A DNA stretch of 7,220 nucleotides from Acidimicrobiales bacterium (GTDB lineage Bacteria; Actinomycetota; Acidimicrobiia; Acidimicrobiales; Poriferisodaliceae): assembly GCA_020631315.1 (NCBI GenBank), contig JAHDHM010000182.1, positions 1 through 7,220 of the forward strand, given 5' to 3'. The notes below the pieces were generated by a model. It was given only the letters and a program-made list of their open reading frames with translations. It did not search any database and had not been told where the DNA came from. Of the stretch, positions 6,246-7,220 are shown one piece after another (the stretch's first letter is position 1; each line of letters begins with the position of its first letter). The position numbers and the translations under genes are program-made.

Positions 6246-6587
6246 TCAGGCGACGGCGCGGGCGAGGACGTGGACGAGGACCGAGAGGTTCTGGACCTCG
6301 CTGTGGCCGTCGGTGAGGTCCAGCTCTGCGGGCTTGCGCGACTGGGTGTCGCTGAGTCCGACCGCGTCCGCGGCGCGGAGCACACCCACGTCCAGGCCGT
6401 TGGCGACGAGCTGGTCGATGTCCTTCGACAGGTTCCGGCCTGAGCCGCCTGCCTGGCGCACGAGCGCCCGGACGAGCATCCGCAACAACGCGGACGCCGA
6501 AGCAGGTGACCGGTCGGCGATGTCGATCGCTTCCTCGTACAGCGGCAGCAAGCCGCTCGGGAGCGCCGGCGTGTCCTGTGGCGTCAT
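6246..6587 (-). CDS. Small DUF4145-like protein
   Basis: A 113-residue soluble, mostly helical protein. The stretch LYEEAIDIADRSPASASALL, followed by a basic helix (RMLVRALVRQAG) and GRNLSKDIDQLVANGL, resembles the DUF4145 pattern, in which a YxEA helix and a SPxxAxxLLRxALE helix precede KGKNLxxRIDDL. The usual GN...H motif near the end of that domain is not visible, so this is a divergent or minimal member. The family function is unknown; some members are fused to nuclease or restriction domains, which this one lacks. Its ATG (6587-6585) overlaps the TGA of the PIG-L gene as ATGA, pointing to translational coupling. CGAGGTACC lies just upstream as ribosome binding site. The assignment is by eye and moderate. 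Confidence 0.78.
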   Translation of the reverse strand: MTPQDTPALPSGLLPLYEEAIDIADRSPASASALLRMLVRALVRQAGGSGRNLSKDIDQLVANGLDVGVLRAADAVGLSDTQSRKPAELDLTDGHSEVQNLSVLVHVLARAVA

Positions 6588-7220
6588 GCGGGTACCTCGT
6601 CGTTCGCCGGCGGCTGCTCGTCGAGGATCCACGACTCTCGGCCCGCCACTGCGGTGTCGGTCCTGATGAACCACTCGGTGCCGAAGGCTGCCGAGAAGGC
6701 CTCAGGCGGCATCGCGAGGAAGAAACTGTCGTCGGTGATCTGGCTGGCGTGCGCCTGCATCGCCGTCCGCTTGAGGTCGATGACCGACGAGACGTCGACA
6801 GCGGTGGTGATCTCGTCGTCGGGTGTGCCGAAGCTCTCCATCTCCGAAGGATCCGGCATGTCGATCGGATCGACGTCGTCGGGCGTCACACCCTCGACGG
6901 CACCCTGCTCGAGCATCGACCGCATCTCCATGATCCGGGTGCGGTTCATCGTCGACTCGTACACCCGTTGCACACCGACGAGCTCGGCGAAGCGGTGTCC
7001 GACACGGTGCACCTGGATGTGATCGGGGTGGCCGTAGCCGCCGTGGTCGTCATAACAGGTCAGGACGTCGATGTCCTCGTCAGCCAGGATCGTCGCCAAT
7101 CGGGTTGCCGCCTCGTCGACGTCGGCCTGCCAGAAGCACTCCGGGTCGTCGTTGGTCGGCTCGCCGATCATCCCCGAGTCGCGGTAGCCGAGGAACTCGA
7201 CCCGGTCGGCTCCGAGCATC
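6584..7220 (-). CDS. PIG-L (MshB/Mca-like) deacetylase, C-terminal part
   Basis: The gene enters from beyond the right edge; about 211 C-terminal residues are seen, so the first roughly 70-90 residues and the expected N-terminal zinc motif AHPDDE are outside. Visible are LGYRDSGM (residues 10-17 of the fragment); YDDHGGYGHPDHIQVH, with H64 and H67 of the fragment matching the catalytic histidine and zinc ligand of MshB; and the late family segments KRTAMQAHASQI and FGTEWFIR. PIG-L enzymes remove acetyl groups from N-acetylglucosaminyl conjugates. MshB makes the mycothiol precursor GlcN-Ins and Mca cleaves mycothiol conjugates. The RDSGM and GHPDH details lean to the MshB side, but the true substrate cannot be fixed. 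The ATG at 7219 is internal, not the start. The stop codon overlaps the next gene by 4 bp. Confidence 0.92.
   Translation of the reverse strand, partial: MLGADRVEFLGYRDSGMIGEPTNDDPECFWQADVDEAATRLATILADEDIDVLTCYDDHGGYGHPDHIQVHRVGHRFAELVGVQRVYESTMNRTRIMEMRSMLEQGAVEGVTPDDVDPIDMPDPSEMESFGTPDDEITTAVDVSSVIDLKRTAMQAHASQITDDSFFLAMPPEAFSAAFGTEWFIRTDTAVAGRESWILDEQPPANDEVPA

Noticed and set aside
5154..6443. 429-residue plus-strand open frame across two genes and their gap
   Set aside because: It runs antisense through the di-iron and DUF4145-like genes, has no domain and no start signal.
1..7220. Search for tRNA, rRNA, CRISPR, insertion sequence or defence genes
   Set aside because: No repeats with regular spacers, transposase motifs, long terminal inverted repeats or RNA gene signatures were seen by eye on either strand.

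Overview
The window is a GC-rich stretch of bacterial chromosome. The PEP carboxykinase is the GTP-dependent type, codons strongly prefer G or C in the third position, GTG starts occur, ribosome binding sites are GAGG-type, and there is an MshB/Mca-like PIG-L deacetylase. Together these point to a high-GC actinobacterium, perhaps Acidimicrobiia. That placement is inference from protein flavour, not from a marker gene. No rRNA, tRNA, CRISPR array, insertion sequence or phage gene was seen.

Left part, plus strand: after a possible divergent partial gene (1-55, minus) and a leader with two perfect palindromes (82-95 and 112-123) comes a small cold-shock-domain-like protein (219-458). The full-length phosphoenolpyruvate carboxykinase pckG (519-2309) follows 60 bp later. 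Two strong tandem hairpins fill this gap, the first with the stop codon of the small gene in its loop. The two genes probably share a transcript, with pckG expression possibly tuned by the leader or the hairpins.

Middle, minus strand: a zinc-dependent medium-chain alcohol dehydrogenase (4491-3400) is followed after 25 bp by an unrecognised 338-residue protein (3374-2358), which converges on pckG. Divergent from the dehydrogenase is a 77-residue stand-alone Lrp/AsnC-type ligand-binding (RAM) domain protein (4616-4849, plus).

Right part, minus strand, in transcription order: a PIG-L family deacetylase, cut by the window edge (7220-6584); a small DUF4145-like protein overlapping it by 4 bp (6587-6246); a compound terminator-like hairpin; a DUF455-like ferritin-fold di-iron protein (6110-5274); and a small four-helix membrane protein with conserved-looking histidines (5233-4880).

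Overall this is mostly ordinary housekeeping and metabolic DNA: gluconeogenesis, alcohol/aldehyde oxidation and thiol- or sugar-type deacetylation. It carries several uncharacterised small proteins. I see no convincing evidence of a new multi-gene system. The points most worth a second look are the csp-like/pckG leader with its palindromes and tandem hairpins, the di-iron/membrane-protein pair, and the unknown 338-residue protein.
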